From positions 1-54,721 of the IMG/VR virus record IMGVR_UViG_3300014962_000394: a stretch of DNA of 54,721 bases. One strand, 5' to 3'. The position numbers were made by a program, and so were the translations under genes. Shown here in pieces: positions 20,073 through 30,417 of the stretch. Below the pieces are notes generated by a model. That model had not been told where the DNA came from and searched no databases. It saw nothing but the letters and a program-made list of their open reading frames with translations. Position 1 is the first letter of the stretch. Each line of letters opens with the position of its first letter. This DNA comes from a virus.

Positions 20073-21200
20073 TTAATACTCTAATTTAACTGTTACAGAA
20101 ATTTCACTACTAAATGATTTTTGTAAAGGTTTACTTAATTTAGCAACAGCAAGTAAATCTTTATTATCATTATACAAACCAATTGTAGTAACATATGTGT
20201 ATGGATTGTAAATAAAACTATCAAAATATGGTCTATTAAATTTTCCTTTTGTTATATCTTTATTTGAAAACGTTGGATTATTTGAGTAATTCATTTCGTT
20301 TCCGTTTACTCTAATAAAAATAGATTCTTGATGTTTTACAATAACAGACCTAGCTATAAATCCTTTTGAACGATTTGATGCAGATCCACTCAATGCTGTA
20401 AATAATTTCATTATATTTTCACCATCTGCATTACTACTTGTTACCGTATTAAATGATGCGGATAAGTTTAATTTATCAGCAGATACTAGTATAACTCCTT
20501 GTTCTGGATAAACCTTTCCATAATAATGAGGTGATGATGCATTGTATATTCCATTTGCAATACTACCACTAACTAAATTACGTGCAATTGATGGTTTCTG
20601 ACTACTCTCTATTATATCAAGTGCATCCAGTGAATCATCTATTAATGAAATTACTTTATTAGAAGATGAAACTGCAACATTACTTCCAGTATAATCACTA
20701 TTTGTAAAAGCATTACCATTTAATTCTATTATATTTAATTCAAAATTTCCTGGATCTAACTTGTCACCAAATCTATGTCTATTTATATTAATTGCATAAA
20801 AATGATCAACACTTTCACTATTTTGAAGAACAAATCCTGATCCTGTTTCGTCTCCATCTAAACATAAAAGTTTATATTGAGAATAAACTGCACGTGTTGG
20901 TGTATCTCTTACTTGTCCAAGAACATCAAAAGCATCACTTACATATTTTGATCCAAGACCATTTTTATTTCCGTATGCAATAGAAAACATTTCGTTTTCT
21001 TTTGTATTAACAGATGCAGTTTGCCATACTTGAACATAGTATTCTTTTGATTTACTATTTTGTACAGAACTTGTATTAAAAGAAAGTAAAGTTCCAGAAT
21101 ATGAAGACCACAATCCTTTTGTATAAAGATATGTGTAAATATCATTACCAACTAAATTATCAGCTTCATTTCTAGATACCGGTTTAAAAATATTTGACAT
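20073..21200 (-). CDS. virion structural protein, minimal member of the C-terminal-module family
   Basis: A 375-residue protein that opens the tandem series of five. Its features are an N-terminal Tyr/Trp-rich stretch, SIAYGNKNGLGSKYV, DTPTRAVYSQYKLLCLDGDE, YAININRHRFGDKLDPGNFE, GVILVSADKLNLSASF and the end YVTTIGLYNDNKDLLAVAKL. These phrases recur in the same order in the 389-, 893- and 988-residue proteins, which indicates gene duplication. The module end resembles sequences I recall from virion proteins of other large T4-like phages, but I cannot name the family. Likely baseplate or fibre protein. Confidence 0.68.
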   Translation of the reverse strand: MSNIFKPVSRNEADNLVGNDIYTYLYTKGLWSSYSGTLLSFNTSSVQNSKSKEYYVQVWQTASVNTKENEMFSIAYGNKNGLGSKYVSDAFDVLGQVRDTPTRAVYSQYKLLCLDGDETGSGFVLQNSESVDHFYAININRHRFGDKLDPGNFELNIIELNGNAFTNSDYTGSNVAVSSSNKVISLIDDSLDALDIIESSQKPSIARNLVSGSIANGIYNASSPHYYGKVYPEQGVILVSADKLNLSASFNTVTSSNADGENIMKLFTALSGSASNRSKGFIARSVIVKHQESIFIRVNGNEMNYSNNPTFSNKDITKGKFNRPYFDSFIYNPYTYVTTIGLYNDNKDLLAVAKLSKPLQKSFSSEISVTVKLEY

Positions 21201-21242
21201 AGACTAATCCAGATTAAATTTAATAACTACATACAATTAAAA

Positions 21243-21926
21243 TTATGGAGTTGTATTATTTGTAAATGTTGTTGTTACTGCCTGTGAAATTTTTATAGGA
21301 ATAACAAATCTTGCACCCGTTTGATTACCACTAATAATCAATTTGGTAGTTGCAACTGAACCTTGTGGTAGTTCTGTTCCTGTTGCCACAATAACTACTC
21401 CTTGGGAAGAAGCAACATCTGGAACTGAAACCGATCTACCTGCTAACATAGTAGTTTCTGTTGAAAATGTTGCATACGTATTATCTAATATATGATATGA
21501 GTATGAACTATTTGGATCGGTAATTTGTCCAGTAGAACTTAATTGAATTGTTCTTGGTTTTATAGGTCTTCCTAATACCTGTGTGGTTCTATTTGTTGTT
21601 AATTCTATAACGCCTGCCTGAAGACCCTCGCTTCTTGGATCAATATAAGGTATTTGAGTTGTACCTTGTGGCATTGTTATTAATTTATATTTAAGTGATT
21701 GAGTTTCATCAGGTACTGCTTCGGTTATTGGCATATTCTCAATAACTGCACCATAATAATCTGTACCACCTGGATGTGAAGGATTCCATAAATCATAATC
21801 AATTTCATCATCTGCAAGAGCAAATTGTGTAATATTGAATTGATTTCTTCCTTTTGCTAATAACTCTCGACCTTTTTTTGTCAATATTGCATCTACCGTA
21901 ATGGTAGTATTATCTAAATAACCCAT
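21243..21926 (-). CDS. conserved virion structural protein
   Basis: A 227-residue protein beginning with DNTTITVDAILTKKGRELLA and continuing FNITQFALADDEIDYDLW. This N-terminal signature recurs in structural proteins of many large T4-like phages; the exact role is not known to me. The rest is Thr/Ser-rich beta-type sequence with no recognisable catalytic residues. AGGAG lies upstream of the ATG. It sits between the giant baseplate protein and the paralogous tail set, so a baseplate or tail position is likely. The 110-base gap upstream contains an ATATTTAT octamer on the coding strand. Confidence 0.65.
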   Translation of the reverse strand: MGYLDNTTITVDAILTKKGRELLAKGRNQFNITQFALADDEIDYDLWNPSHPGGTDYYGAVIENMPITEAVPDETQSLKYKLITMPQGTTQIPYIDPRSEGLQAGVIELTTNRTTQVLGRPIKPRTIQLSSTGQITDPNSSYSYHILDNTYATFSTETTMLAGRSVSVPDVASSQGVVIVATGTELPQGSVATTKLIISGNQTGARFVIPIKISQAVTTTFTNNTTP

Positions 21927-22036
21927 AATCAGGCACTCCTAAAAAATTATATCTGTAAACAATCTAAATAATAAATAGTCATCTTTATGAATAAATATCA
22001 TAATATGTAATTTTACTATTAAATTTTAACCACACT

Positions 22037-25000
22037 TTATTGAATTTGTGGGAAAAATATACTATTTGGAACTTTTGGTCTACTTAAATCTATAAACATT
22101 CTTTGTGTAAATCCGTAATCAGGTCCTATATTTGGTACATTATTATTTGATCCAGACCATATTAAAACCCAAGGAAAAGATCTTATATGTTCTGGAGATC
22201 CAGGATAATTTAAATATTTTTTTGTTCCAACAATTACGGACTCTTGTAGATAAGTTGGTGAAAACAAATTTTTATCACTTAAATCTGGATGGTTAGTATC
22301 TAATATTATTATTCTTGGTGCACTATCTGTCATTCCATAAACATTTTTATTTGTTGCATCTGTAAAATAGTTTCCTCTTATTGCAGTTTTCCAATACTCA
22401 CTTTTTGGAAAAACATTATTTTCAACTAAATTATATGAACTACTTGGTATCCAGTCATATATTTTATTGTAAACTAAAGATAATTTATTATTTTTTTCAT
22501 GTGTAGGTCTTTCAAAATTTTCGTATATTTGTGTAAATTCTGTATAATCTTTTATGGGTGATATTATTTGGGTTAAACTTTCTAAAACTTTTTTATATGG
22601 ATATGCATAATCATTACAACCAAAAAAATCTCTATTTTTCTTTGGTAAATTTAAAGAATTTGGATGTATGTATGATGAACCACTTATTAATTTATATCCA
22701 TTATTTTTTAAATAAGTTTTACTTTGTATTGGATATACAGTATCATAATAATTTGTTTGTTCGTAATTTGATATTTCATTTTGGTTTGAACCAAAAATAA
22801 AAATTTCTTTATCTGATGAATTAAATTTTAAATTAAAATTAGCATAACCATTTACGTTTATTATATTTGATTTTACATTTAATTTATCAGAAAATTTTAT
22901 TTTACTAGGTATTGATTGAGTTTTTAAAATTATATTATTATCTGTTAATTCTGTTTTTAATGTAGATCCGTACGATTTATATTTTACATCAAATCTTCCA
23001 TTTCCACTTTTACCATCTATAAAATCAAAAAGTTTTATTTTTACATTTTTATTTATTGCCTCTCCACCCTTTTTAATTTGAACATCATGTTCTCCTTCTT
23101 TAATATTTTCATCAGTTTCTGTTAATATATCTGTGTAAATTTCTTTTTCTGTTTCTATATCATCCAATTTAATAATATCTCCATCATCAAATCCTATAAA
23201 CAAAGTTGTATTTTTTGTTGGGTAATATGTATTATTTGTACTTGGAAAAATATTAATATCATTTGATTCTTGATAATGTTCTGTATTTCCAGACATTCCA
23301 CGAACTGGAAGTGTTTTTGATCTTTCTAAAATATTTGGTTCAATTACAAGTCCCAATATTTCATTAGTTCTAATTGGAATTGTTTGTGCAATTTGTTCAA
23401 ATACACTAAAATCAAATTGTGATATTATACTAATATATGCATTAAAATCATTTCTATTATCATACTTTTGCCAATATTCGTTTGCAAACATTTTTAAATT
23501 GGTATATTCGTCTGATTGTATTGTAGAGTAATCACCTATAAATTCACTAATGTCTATACCACCTATTGCCTCGTAAATATCTTCATTTATTATATGTTGT
23601 GGTGAAAATGCCACCATCAATCTATTTGAATCTAAAGAATTTCTTTTTAGTGAAGTTCTTTCATATGAATTATGCATACTTAATGCACCACCCAAAGATG
23701 AAGATTCTATTCTAATTTTTTGTCCGTAATCAGAATGTGCACCTACACTAGCAACTTCCATTAAATACATTTCGGTTAATGGCTCAAATGATTCACTTGT
23801 AAATCCTAACAATATTGCATCTTTTGAAGAAGTTTCAAAGTTTTTATATTTTTGATTTGGATGACTACTTGATAAACTGTTTGTCACAAATAAATCAAAT
23901 GGTTGCCAAAATTTCCATTGGGCTTGCAAATCATAAAATGAAGAAGTTGCATCATTTCCATTATATGATCTAGCTGATAATACATGATTATTAAATGAAT
24001 CTTGTAATAATGCATTTGACCAATATCTTAATTCAAAAATTGAACCAGTTATTGGTGTTTGTGTTAAATTATTTATTCCTGATCCAATATAAAGTTTACC
24101 GTTTGAACTCCAAGATTCATTAAATTTAGATTCAATTGTACCGTCAATACTAATTGATCCTGATTTTTCTATTGCAAGTTTTCCATATTTTTCAGTTTTT
24201 AAAATAAACTCATATGTTTGATTTGAACCAGTTTGATCAGTTTGATTTAAACGTTTTATTAAAATATTTAAAGGTGTGTCATCAAAAAGGTATTCATCTA
24301 CTATTGATGTAGATTTTAAATTTGAACCACTTGAAATATAAAATGTAAGTGATCCTTTTTGAGGATCAGTACCATTATTGTTTATAGTTACAAACCAATC
24401 AGCACCATTTGATGAACTTTTTTGAAGTACAGTTTGATGTTCTGTTCCAGTGTAATTGTATAACTGATCCGGTTCCATTTTCCATCTAAATGAAACTGAA
24501 TCTGGATATAACCAATTATTATTGTAATTTACTTTTTCCCAAGGAACAGTTGCCTTTTGACTGCTTGATGAAACAAAACCTTCTATATTTAAATAATACG
24601 TTGGTTTTTCATACCATTTCTTCTTAAAATCGTATGTTTTTTCACTATAAGAACCGCCGTATTCTCTTATACTCAATAATGTTTGTGGTATACCATAAGC
24701 AGCAAGTAAAGCATTTATACCACGTGAAGTTCCTTTTGTTCTATAAATGTATGGTAAATTGTTTAAAATACGTCTCCAAACTTCTTTTGTTCTTTCTTCT
24801 TCGGTTTTATTGTATTTTTTACCTAATACATTATCTTTATTTTCTTCATCTTCATTTAATCCTAAAACATACTCCCACAAATTTTTATCTTGTGTATTTG
24901 ATGCAAGTTTCCAGCCAAAATGTTCTGTTACTTCTTTTATTAAATCCTGTGATAATCCAGATTTTGGATTTTCTTTTCTTAAATTTTTCTGTAAAATGTG

Positions 25001-26410
25001 ATTAGTGTATGTGTATATTATATCAAAATGTTGTCCTATCATATTAATAAAAGAAACAAATTGACTATTTTGAGAATCTAATAATATATGGTCAGGAAAA
25101 ACTCTTACTAAAGCATTTTCATTATTTTTATCAAATTCTTCAGCAAGAGCAAGTGTTGCCTCATACCATCTAATAGTAGGACCATCTTCTACTGTATAAA
25201 ATTTGTATGTTCCAGATTTTGTTGAAATGTGGTATTGTGATGGTGATTCGTACTTTGGGTATGGTACTATAAAATTTGTTTCTGTTATTTGTACATCTTC
25301 TTCAAAGTCTTCATAATATAACCATTTTTCCCATTCATCAAACCCTTCTAATAACTTATCTATTAAATTATTAATTTTTGCTTTACTATTATTAATATCA
25401 ATAACAGAAGCCATGTAACTATTTAGATTTGAAATTTCATTTCTATATCCTTCTAATATTTGCATCTTGTAAAAAAAGTTTTCTAGTCTTTCTTTTGCCG
25501 ATGAATAAAAACAAAAATTTTGAAATGAAGAAAAATCTATGTTTAATCTTACAGATTTTTGATCACCGTTTACAAATTTTGATAAAATTTCTTGTGATGT
25601 GTTTACATTTGTTGATAACAAATCTGTCCAAGATTTATAGTCAGTTTCAGTTACCATATTATATTTGTAATTTGCATTGTAATTTGGTCCTCTTAAAACA
25701 TTTTCAGGATTAATTACAACTTCTCTTGTTTCAACAATGTCTATTTGGTCTATAAATGGTTTTAATAACTGAATTGCTAACCAACACTCATATCTTAAAT
25801 CAATATCATCTGGAAGAGGAAACATAAGTTTTGCATAAAAATATGTTTGACTTCCATCGGATGCAACATTTACTACATCTAATATTTTATTTTCACCAAA
25901 ATTTAATACTAATGGTGGCAAATATTTTTTTGGTTTTAGATATTCTAATACAAATGTTGTTAATTTTTCAATTTGAATTGCATCTGTTGGATTTGTTAAT
26001 GCAAGTGTAATTTCTTTTCTATCATTTGATATTTCAGATATAAAAAGTTTTGTTCTATCAAATTCTCCAGAAATTAAATTTCTAAAGAAATTGTATACAA
26101 CTCTATACCTTCCGTTTTGAAGATTAAAAACTTCTAAATCGTTTAATAAATTTAATTGTATCGTTTGGGGATCATCTACATTATCTACTTCCCAATTTGA
26201 TATGTTATACGATGAACCCAAATAAGATGTATCTGCATAAAAAACATGCATTTCAAATGAATCTTTTGATATATTTAATTCACTATCATTTTGTGTAATA
26301 ATTTCTGGAACTATTATTCGTTTATCACGTCTAACATAAAATCTTGATCCACGAATTGGACCGGTTGCATTTATTACTTCATCTATATTTTGATATTGAA
26401 AATTATTCAT
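22037..26410 (-). CDS. giant baseplate protein, gp7-like by position, with LamG domain
   Basis: A 1457-residue protein, the largest in the window. Around residues 540-570, WRRILNNLPYIYRTKGTSRG followed by INALLAAYGIP resembles the core of phage tail-P2-I/baseplate wedge proteins. Residues about 635-820 form a LamG-like jelly roll (GKLYIGSGINNLTQ, then SIFELRYWSNALL). The N-terminal third is a beta-rich region. Together with the gp6- and gp25-like genes upstream this position fits T4 gp7, but that equivalence is inference from order and size. It overlaps the upstream 172-residue gene by 8 bases. The LamG domain suggests a glycan-contacting surface on the baseplate. Confidence 0.7.
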   Translation of the reverse strand: MNNFQYQNIDEVINATGPIRGSRFYVRRDKRIIVPEIITQNDSELNISKDSFEMHVFYADTSYLGSSYNISNWEVDNVDDPQTIQLNLLNDLEVFNLQNGRYRVVYNFFRNLISGEFDRTKLFISEISNDRKEITLALTNPTDAIQIEKLTTFVLEYLKPKKYLPPLVLNFGENKILDVVNVASDGSQTYFYAKLMFPLPDDIDLRYECWLAIQLLKPFIDQIDIVETREVVINPENVLRGPNYNANYKYNMVTETDYKSWTDLLSTNVNTSQEILSKFVNGDQKSVRLNIDFSSFQNFCFYSSAKERLENFFYKMQILEGYRNEISNLNSYMASVIDINNSKAKINNLIDKLLEGFDEWEKWLYYEDFEEDVQITETNFIVPYPKYESPSQYHISTKSGTYKFYTVEDGPTIRWYEATLALAEEFDKNNENALVRVFPDHILLDSQNSQFVSFINMIGQHFDIIYTYTNHILQKNLRKENPKSGLSQDLIKEVTEHFGWKLASNTQDKNLWEYVLGLNEDEENKDNVLGKKYNKTEEERTKEVWRRILNNLPYIYRTKGTSRGINALLAAYGIPQTLLSIREYGGSYSEKTYDFKKKWYEKPTYYLNIEGFVSSSSQKATVPWEKVNYNNNWLYPDSVSFRWKMEPDQLYNYTGTEHQTVLQKSSSNGADWFVTINNNGTDPQKGSLTFYISSGSNLKSTSIVDEYLFDDTPLNILIKRLNQTDQTGSNQTYEFILKTEKYGKLAIEKSGSISIDGTIESKFNESWSSNGKLYIGSGINNLTQTPITGSIFELRYWSNALLQDSFNNHVLSARSYNGNDATSSFYDLQAQWKFWQPFDLFVTNSLSSSHPNQKYKNFETSSKDAILLGFTSESFEPLTEMYLMEVASVGAHSDYGQKIRIESSSLGGALSMHNSYERTSLKRNSLDSNRLMVAFSPQHIINEDIYEAIGGIDISEFIGDYSTIQSDEYTNLKMFANEYWQKYDNRNDFNAYISIISQFDFSVFEQIAQTIPIRTNEILGLVIEPNILERSKTLPVRGMSGNTEHYQESNDINIFPSTNNTYYPTKNTTLFIGFDDGDIIKLDDIETEKEIYTDILTETDENIKEGEHDVQIKKGGEAINKNVKIKLFDFIDGKSGNGRFDVKYKSYGSTLKTELTDNNIILKTQSIPSKIKFSDKLNVKSNIINVNGYANFNLKFNSSDKEIFIFGSNQNEISNYEQTNYYDTVYPIQSKTYLKNNGYKLISGSSYIHPNSLNLPKKNRDFFGCNDYAYPYKKVLESLTQIISPIKDYTEFTQIYENFERPTHEKNNKLSLVYNKIYDWIPSSSYNLVENNVFPKSEYWKTAIRGNYFTDATNKNVYGMTDSAPRIIILDTNHPDLSDKNLFSPTYLQESVIVGTKKYLNYPGSPEHIRSFPWVLIWSGSNNNVPNIGPDYGFTQRMFIDLSRPKVPNSIFFPQIQ

Positions 26411-26921
26411 TTGATAAGTTGTCTATTAAAGAATTTATAGTATTTGTTAATTCATCTATTTGTGAGTCTTTTTCTCCAATTAATAAATTTGCATTTATTA
26501 AATTTTCTGTTTGTTGGTATATTTCTTCATTTTTTAACAAAGATTCTGTTTTTAAATTTTCAACTTCTTGTTCTAATCTATTTATTAAAAATCTTTGTGC
26601 AATTGGATTTTCCGAATCATTATTTATTAAATTACCAATATCGCTTAAAAATGTATCAACAGTTGGAATTTCTGTTAAATTTAGTGTATTTTCAACATTA
26701 ACTTCGTTTATTTGACCACCATTTATTAAATCTAATACACTTAAAACATATTCTTGGGCAGTTACAGCACCTTTTAATGATCTAAAATTTACATCAACTA
26801 CATAAGTAAAATCTTGCATTAAAAATCTTTCATCCAACACTCTAACAGGAATTAAAGCATCGGTTGTTTTATTTTTATCTATTACTAAACGGCCTCTTTG
26901 ATTTCTTTTTGCTTCTTCCAT
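26403..26921 (-). CDS. coiled-coil baseplate-associated protein, unknown
   Basis: A 172-residue protein. The N-terminal ~90 residues are globular (DALIPVRVLDERFLMQDFTY). Residues about 110-172 are a predicted coiled coil (NRLEQEVENLKTESLLKNEE, then IDELTNTINSLIDNL). It overlaps the giant baseplate gene by 8 bases and the upstream 365-residue gene by one base, so the three are translated as a unit. I do not recognise a family. A trimeric or linker role in the baseplate is plausible because of the coiled coil, but unproven. Confidence 0.55.
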   Translation of the reverse strand: MEEAKRNQRGRLVIDKNKTTDALIPVRVLDERFLMQDFTYVVDVNFRSLKGAVTAQEYVLSVLDLINGGQINEVNVENTLNLTEIPTVDTFLSDIGNLINNDSENPIAQRFLINRLEQEVENLKTESLLKNEEIYQQTENLINANLLIGEKDSQIDELTNTINSLIDNLSNE

Positions 26922-28018
26922 TATCTAGTTACCTTAAAATAGTAATTGTTGTCATATATTTGAACTATGTTTCCGTTATCAGATTCTACTTTTATTAAAA
27001 TTCTATAAAATCTTTCAGGTTGAAATGAAGACATCCATAAATAAAAATAATTACCATTAGAATCACAACTTAATTTTGTTGCATTACTATCAAACGGTAT
27101 TATTATTTCGTCACTATGTGCATCTCTTATTTCGTAATATGTAGTTTCTGGTAAATAATATTTTTGTATATTATATGCCGTTGTTGTATACGTTTTTTGA
27201 GGATATTTTTCATTTGCATTTACTTTTATTTTTACATTTTCATTAGATGAATAGTATTTTTTTAATTTTACATTTAAATTCAAATTATCTAAATTTGAAG
27301 ATGTTAAACTTCCTGTTGTAAATGTTGAATCATCCCACTTTACGTGAAGTCTTGGGACATATATTGTATTACTGTCTGTACTAAAAAATTGTATTTTTGA
27401 AAAAGATTGCGGGAGAGATTCCAATGAATCTGAAAATTTAATTACCATACCATCATTATTGATGGAACCTGTGATCCATTCATTTATCATTGGAGTAATA
27501 TCCATGTATAAATCGGATGATTGATAATTGAATGATTGTGAACAAATTAAATTTTCATAAGTCCACCAAGTAGATCCACCTATGTTTGTACCATATGATC
27601 CAGTTACATTTGGATTTAAACTTTGTGTTGGTTCCCATTCGGTTCCTATTTGTTTCGATGTTCTATATTTCCAAGATACACCGTCTGTTATATTTGGTCT
27701 AGTGTTGTACTGTCCTGTTCCGTTTATCCAAGAAGAACTAATTGGATATGCGTATATTGTATATTCTTGTGGAACTTCTTGAACATCTACCGTTCTTAAT
27801 GATAAAAAATAATTTGAAGATGACGGTATTTTTTGAGAATTTATTTTATCTTTTAATTCTTCTAAATCTAATTTTAATAGTATTCTACTATTATACAAAG
27901 AAGCTGAGGGATCTATCAATTCATGTGTTAGTTCTATTATAGAATCTATACCAGAATTTAATGATTCTGTTTTTTCATAAATTGTTGTATCTTTTAGGGA
28001 AAAAATAGTATAAATCAT
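26921..28018 (-). CDS. DNRLRE-like domain virion protein
   Basis: A 365-residue protein. The first ~230 residues match the layout of DNRLRE-type beta-sandwich domains: an N-terminal strand DTTIYEKTESLNSG, a central aromatic region SSSWINGTGQYNTRP with several Trp, and DITPMINEWITGSINNDGMV, the D-[IV]-T-x-x-[IV]-x-x-W signature. The C-terminal ~130 residues are beta-rich, unrecognised. Such domains are found in secreted and adhesive proteins. It shares one base with both neighbours (gp6-like gene upstream, coiled-coil gene downstream) and so lies firmly in the baseplate operon. Its role may be structural or carbohydrate-contacting (inference). Confidence 0.6.
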   Translation of the reverse strand: MIYTIFSLKDTTIYEKTESLNSGIDSIIELTHELIDPSASLYNSRILLKLDLEELKDKINSQKIPSSSNYFLSLRTVDVQEVPQEYTIYAYPISSSWINGTGQYNTRPNITDGVSWKYRTSKQIGTEWEPTQSLNPNVTGSYGTNIGGSTWWTYENLICSQSFNYQSSDLYMDITPMINEWITGSINNDGMVIKFSDSLESLPQSFSKIQFFSTDSNTIYVPRLHVKWDDSTFTTGSLTSSNLDNLNLNVKLKKYYSSNENVKIKVNANEKYPQKTYTTTAYNIQKYYLPETTYYEIRDAHSDEIIIPFDSNATKLSCDSNGNYFYLWMSSFQPERFYRILIKVESDNGNIVQIYDNNYYFKVTR

Positions 28019-29913
28019 TATAGTGACCTTGCTTTACCTAATATATCATTATCAGGATATTTAATTTCAAAAATAGAAGGATCTAATGATGGAAATAAAA
28101 TTCCATCTTTCATAGCCGAATTTATATCATAAATATTTTTTGAATATCCAAGAGATTCATCGTGTAAATTTGTAATTCTAATATCAACAACGGTTTGAAC
28201 TCCCTCTATTCTATCTAATTCTGTGTAAAGATTACTTATTACTATTGGTTGATTTATTTGCCATTTTTTTGTATCAAAATAATCTTTTAATTTTTGTATA
28301 CATCTCATTATTACTTGATTACCATTTTGGTTTGGAATTGTAATTATTTCAAATTCTACACCAATATTAATAATATAAGCATTTTTAATAGTAATAGCAT
28401 CAGTCAATATTCTATATTGATCTAAATATGTTTTTAGATTTTCTTTAGTTGCATCGCTTACAGTTGTTAATTTATTATTACCATCATATCCCAATACATA
28501 AAAACTTATCCCTAATTGATTTTGCATAAAATTATCAACATTTGAATAATTGTATTGTAATTCCGTATCTTTTATTACATATGCCTTTGCAATAGAACCG
28601 TATTTGGGTGGTAAACTATAAGCTCTTATGATATAATCTTCTTTTGTTACGGCTCTATTTTGAGAAGCAAATTGTGCAAGTGCATTTTGTCTTACTTCTT
28701 CTATATTATCTGATACTTTTCCACCTGAAGCTGGTTCTGGATTTGTTACAGCAAGACTGTTTAATACTTGATTATACAAAACACTATCTAATCCGGTTTC
28801 ATCTACCAATACATTTTTACTAACTATTTTGGTCAATACATCGGATTCAACGTTATCTGCACTTCCACCTCCAGTTGTATATCTTATTCTTAAAGTAGTA
28901 TTACTTGGTGCAATACCATAGCTTTTTGTATACAAGAAATTTGCTGGGTTTAAATCTTTTGTTAATGGATTTTCAATGTTGTTTAATCCTGAACCCACTA
29001 AATCGGGATTTGGTATTAAAATTTCGTCATTAAAATTACTAACACCGGATCCAAACTGTATTTCAAAAACTCCTTCTTCTATTTGTCTTGAAGTAAATCT
29101 TCTAGGTATTCTTCTTAATTTTAACAAGTATGGTGTTAAACCTCTATCTTTTGCTAAAAATTTATCATTTCTTGGAATATTTGGTACTGATTCAAAAATC
29201 GTATCTTGTACCAAATATGGAACATGATACCATATATTTCCATCCGTATCAACCGCATTTATTATTTCTATCAAATTTGGTTCTTGTATTGTTATTTTAT
29301 TATATGGTATAGGTTCTGTAAAAGATACATTTCTATTTTGTATAACTCCTGAAACAGCATTTACAGATTTTTTTAATAACCAAAATTCAACTTCTCCTGT
29401 TAAATCGTTTATTTCATATGGTGTAACTTCTGTTGGATCCATACTACTACTAAATTTAAAATCAACATAATCTATTGTTCTAAATCTAGATGCTAATGTT
29501 CCGGTATTTGGTGATACAATCATTCCTTCATCTAAAGCAAGTGCATATCTCCAATCTGGCATCATTATACCATATCCATTGTCAATTGATGGAACTAATT
29601 GAAATACATCTAATTTTACAACTGATGCAATTCTATTTTTGGGCATATAACCCATTGATTGAGCTATATTTAATATGTTTTGTCTTTCTGTTGCATGAGT
29701 TATCAGAGACTCTTGTAGAGTTACATCGGTATAATATGATAAAACATCTCCAACATATGATGCCATTTCTAAAAACATCATTCCTGGAGACGCTTCATTA
29801 AAATCTTGATAAGTATTTGGAAAATACGTTTTAGCAAAATCAATTAAATTTCCTTTTAAAGAATTAAAATCTCTTGCAAGATAACGAATATCTTTTTTTA
29901 ATAAATCTGCCAT
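28018..29913 (-). CDS. baseplate wedge protein, T4 gp6-like (baseplate J family)
   Basis: A 631-residue protein that starts with IRYLARDFNSLKGNLIDFA and ASPGMMFLEMASYVGDVLSY, the N-terminal signature of gp6-type wedge proteins. The central DNIEEVRQNALAQFASQNRA and VTKEDYIIRAYSLPPKYGSI are the baseplate-J core. The C-terminal DRIEGVQTVVDIRITN is the usual ending strand set. gp6 dimers form the continuous ring of the contractile baseplate. Length is close to T4 gp6. It is 3 bases downstream of the gp25-like gene, the standard wedge order. Confidence 0.9.
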   Translation of the reverse strand: MADLLKKDIRYLARDFNSLKGNLIDFAKTYFPNTYQDFNEASPGMMFLEMASYVGDVLSYYTDVTLQESLITHATERQNILNIAQSMGYMPKNRIASVVKLDVFQLVPSIDNGYGIMMPDWRYALALDEGMIVSPNTGTLASRFRTIDYVDFKFSSSMDPTEVTPYEINDLTGEVEFWLLKKSVNAVSGVIQNRNVSFTEPIPYNKITIQEPNLIEIINAVDTDGNIWYHVPYLVQDTIFESVPNIPRNDKFLAKDRGLTPYLLKLRRIPRRFTSRQIEEGVFEIQFGSGVSNFNDEILIPNPDLVGSGLNNIENPLTKDLNPANFLYTKSYGIAPSNTTLRIRYTTGGGSADNVESDVLTKIVSKNVLVDETGLDSVLYNQVLNSLAVTNPEPASGGKVSDNIEEVRQNALAQFASQNRAVTKEDYIIRAYSLPPKYGSIAKAYVIKDTELQYNYSNVDNFMQNQLGISFYVLGYDGNNKLTTVSDATKENLKTYLDQYRILTDAITIKNAYIINIGVEFEIITIPNQNGNQVIMRCIQKLKDYFDTKKWQINQPIVISNLYTELDRIEGVQTVVDIRITNLHDESLGYSKNIYDINSAMKDGILFPSLDPSIFEIKYPDNDILGKARSL

Positions 29914-29916
29914 TAA

Positions 29917-30414
29917 TTATACCTCTATTTCGAGTGCTAAATTTCCAGTTTCAGATATAAGTAGTCTAACTGGAAGATATATGTTTGTTCCTGATATGAA
30001 AAGATTTAATGTTATTACAACAGCGTGATTAGGTTCAACAATTCTTGTGTCTTGTACTGGATTTGTATTTACATTTACATCTTGTATTGAAACATAAGGC
30101 ATCCAAAAAGTCAATGCTGAACGTATTTCACCAATTAATTTTTCTTGAAATTCAAATTCATCAGTAATTTGTTCAAACAGATAATATTGTAAATCTGTTC
30201 CAAATTCTGGTTGCATTATTCTTTCACCTTTTCTTGTAAGCAAAAGATTTTTTAAATTTGAAATAACTTGTTCTCTATCAGTATAGCTTTGATTAAATAT
30301 ACCACTTTCTTTATTAAAAGGTAATGTAACACCAATTGGTTTTAAATTTTTTAATTCCTCTTGTGTTAATTGTGTAGTTGATTCACGATATATTTTTCGT
30401 CTGTGTTTAATCAA
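29917..30414 (-). CDS. baseplate wedge protein, gp25/GPW-like
   Basis: A 165-residue protein with the gp25/W family core. GVTLPFNKESGIFNQSYTDR opens it, then VISNLKNLLLTRKGERIMQP and EFGTDLQYYLFEQITDEFEF, where the RxGER...PxFG motif is diagnostic. The C-terminal half is the expected pair of strands (YVSIQDVNVNTN, AVVITLNLFISG). gp25 initiates sheath polymerisation and binds the gp6-gp7 core bundle. It is 3 bases from each neighbour. A short N-terminal basic extension (MIKHRRKIYRES) is the only unusual point. Confidence 0.9.
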   Translation of the reverse strand: MIKHRRKIYRESTTQLTQEELKNLKPIGVTLPFNKESGIFNQSYTDREQVISNLKNLLLTRKGERIMQPEFGTDLQYYLFEQITDEFEFQEKLIGEIRSALTFWMPYVSIQDVNVNTNPVQDTRIVEPNHAVVITLNLFISGTNIYLPVRLLISETGNLALEIEV

Positions 30415-30417
30415 CTA

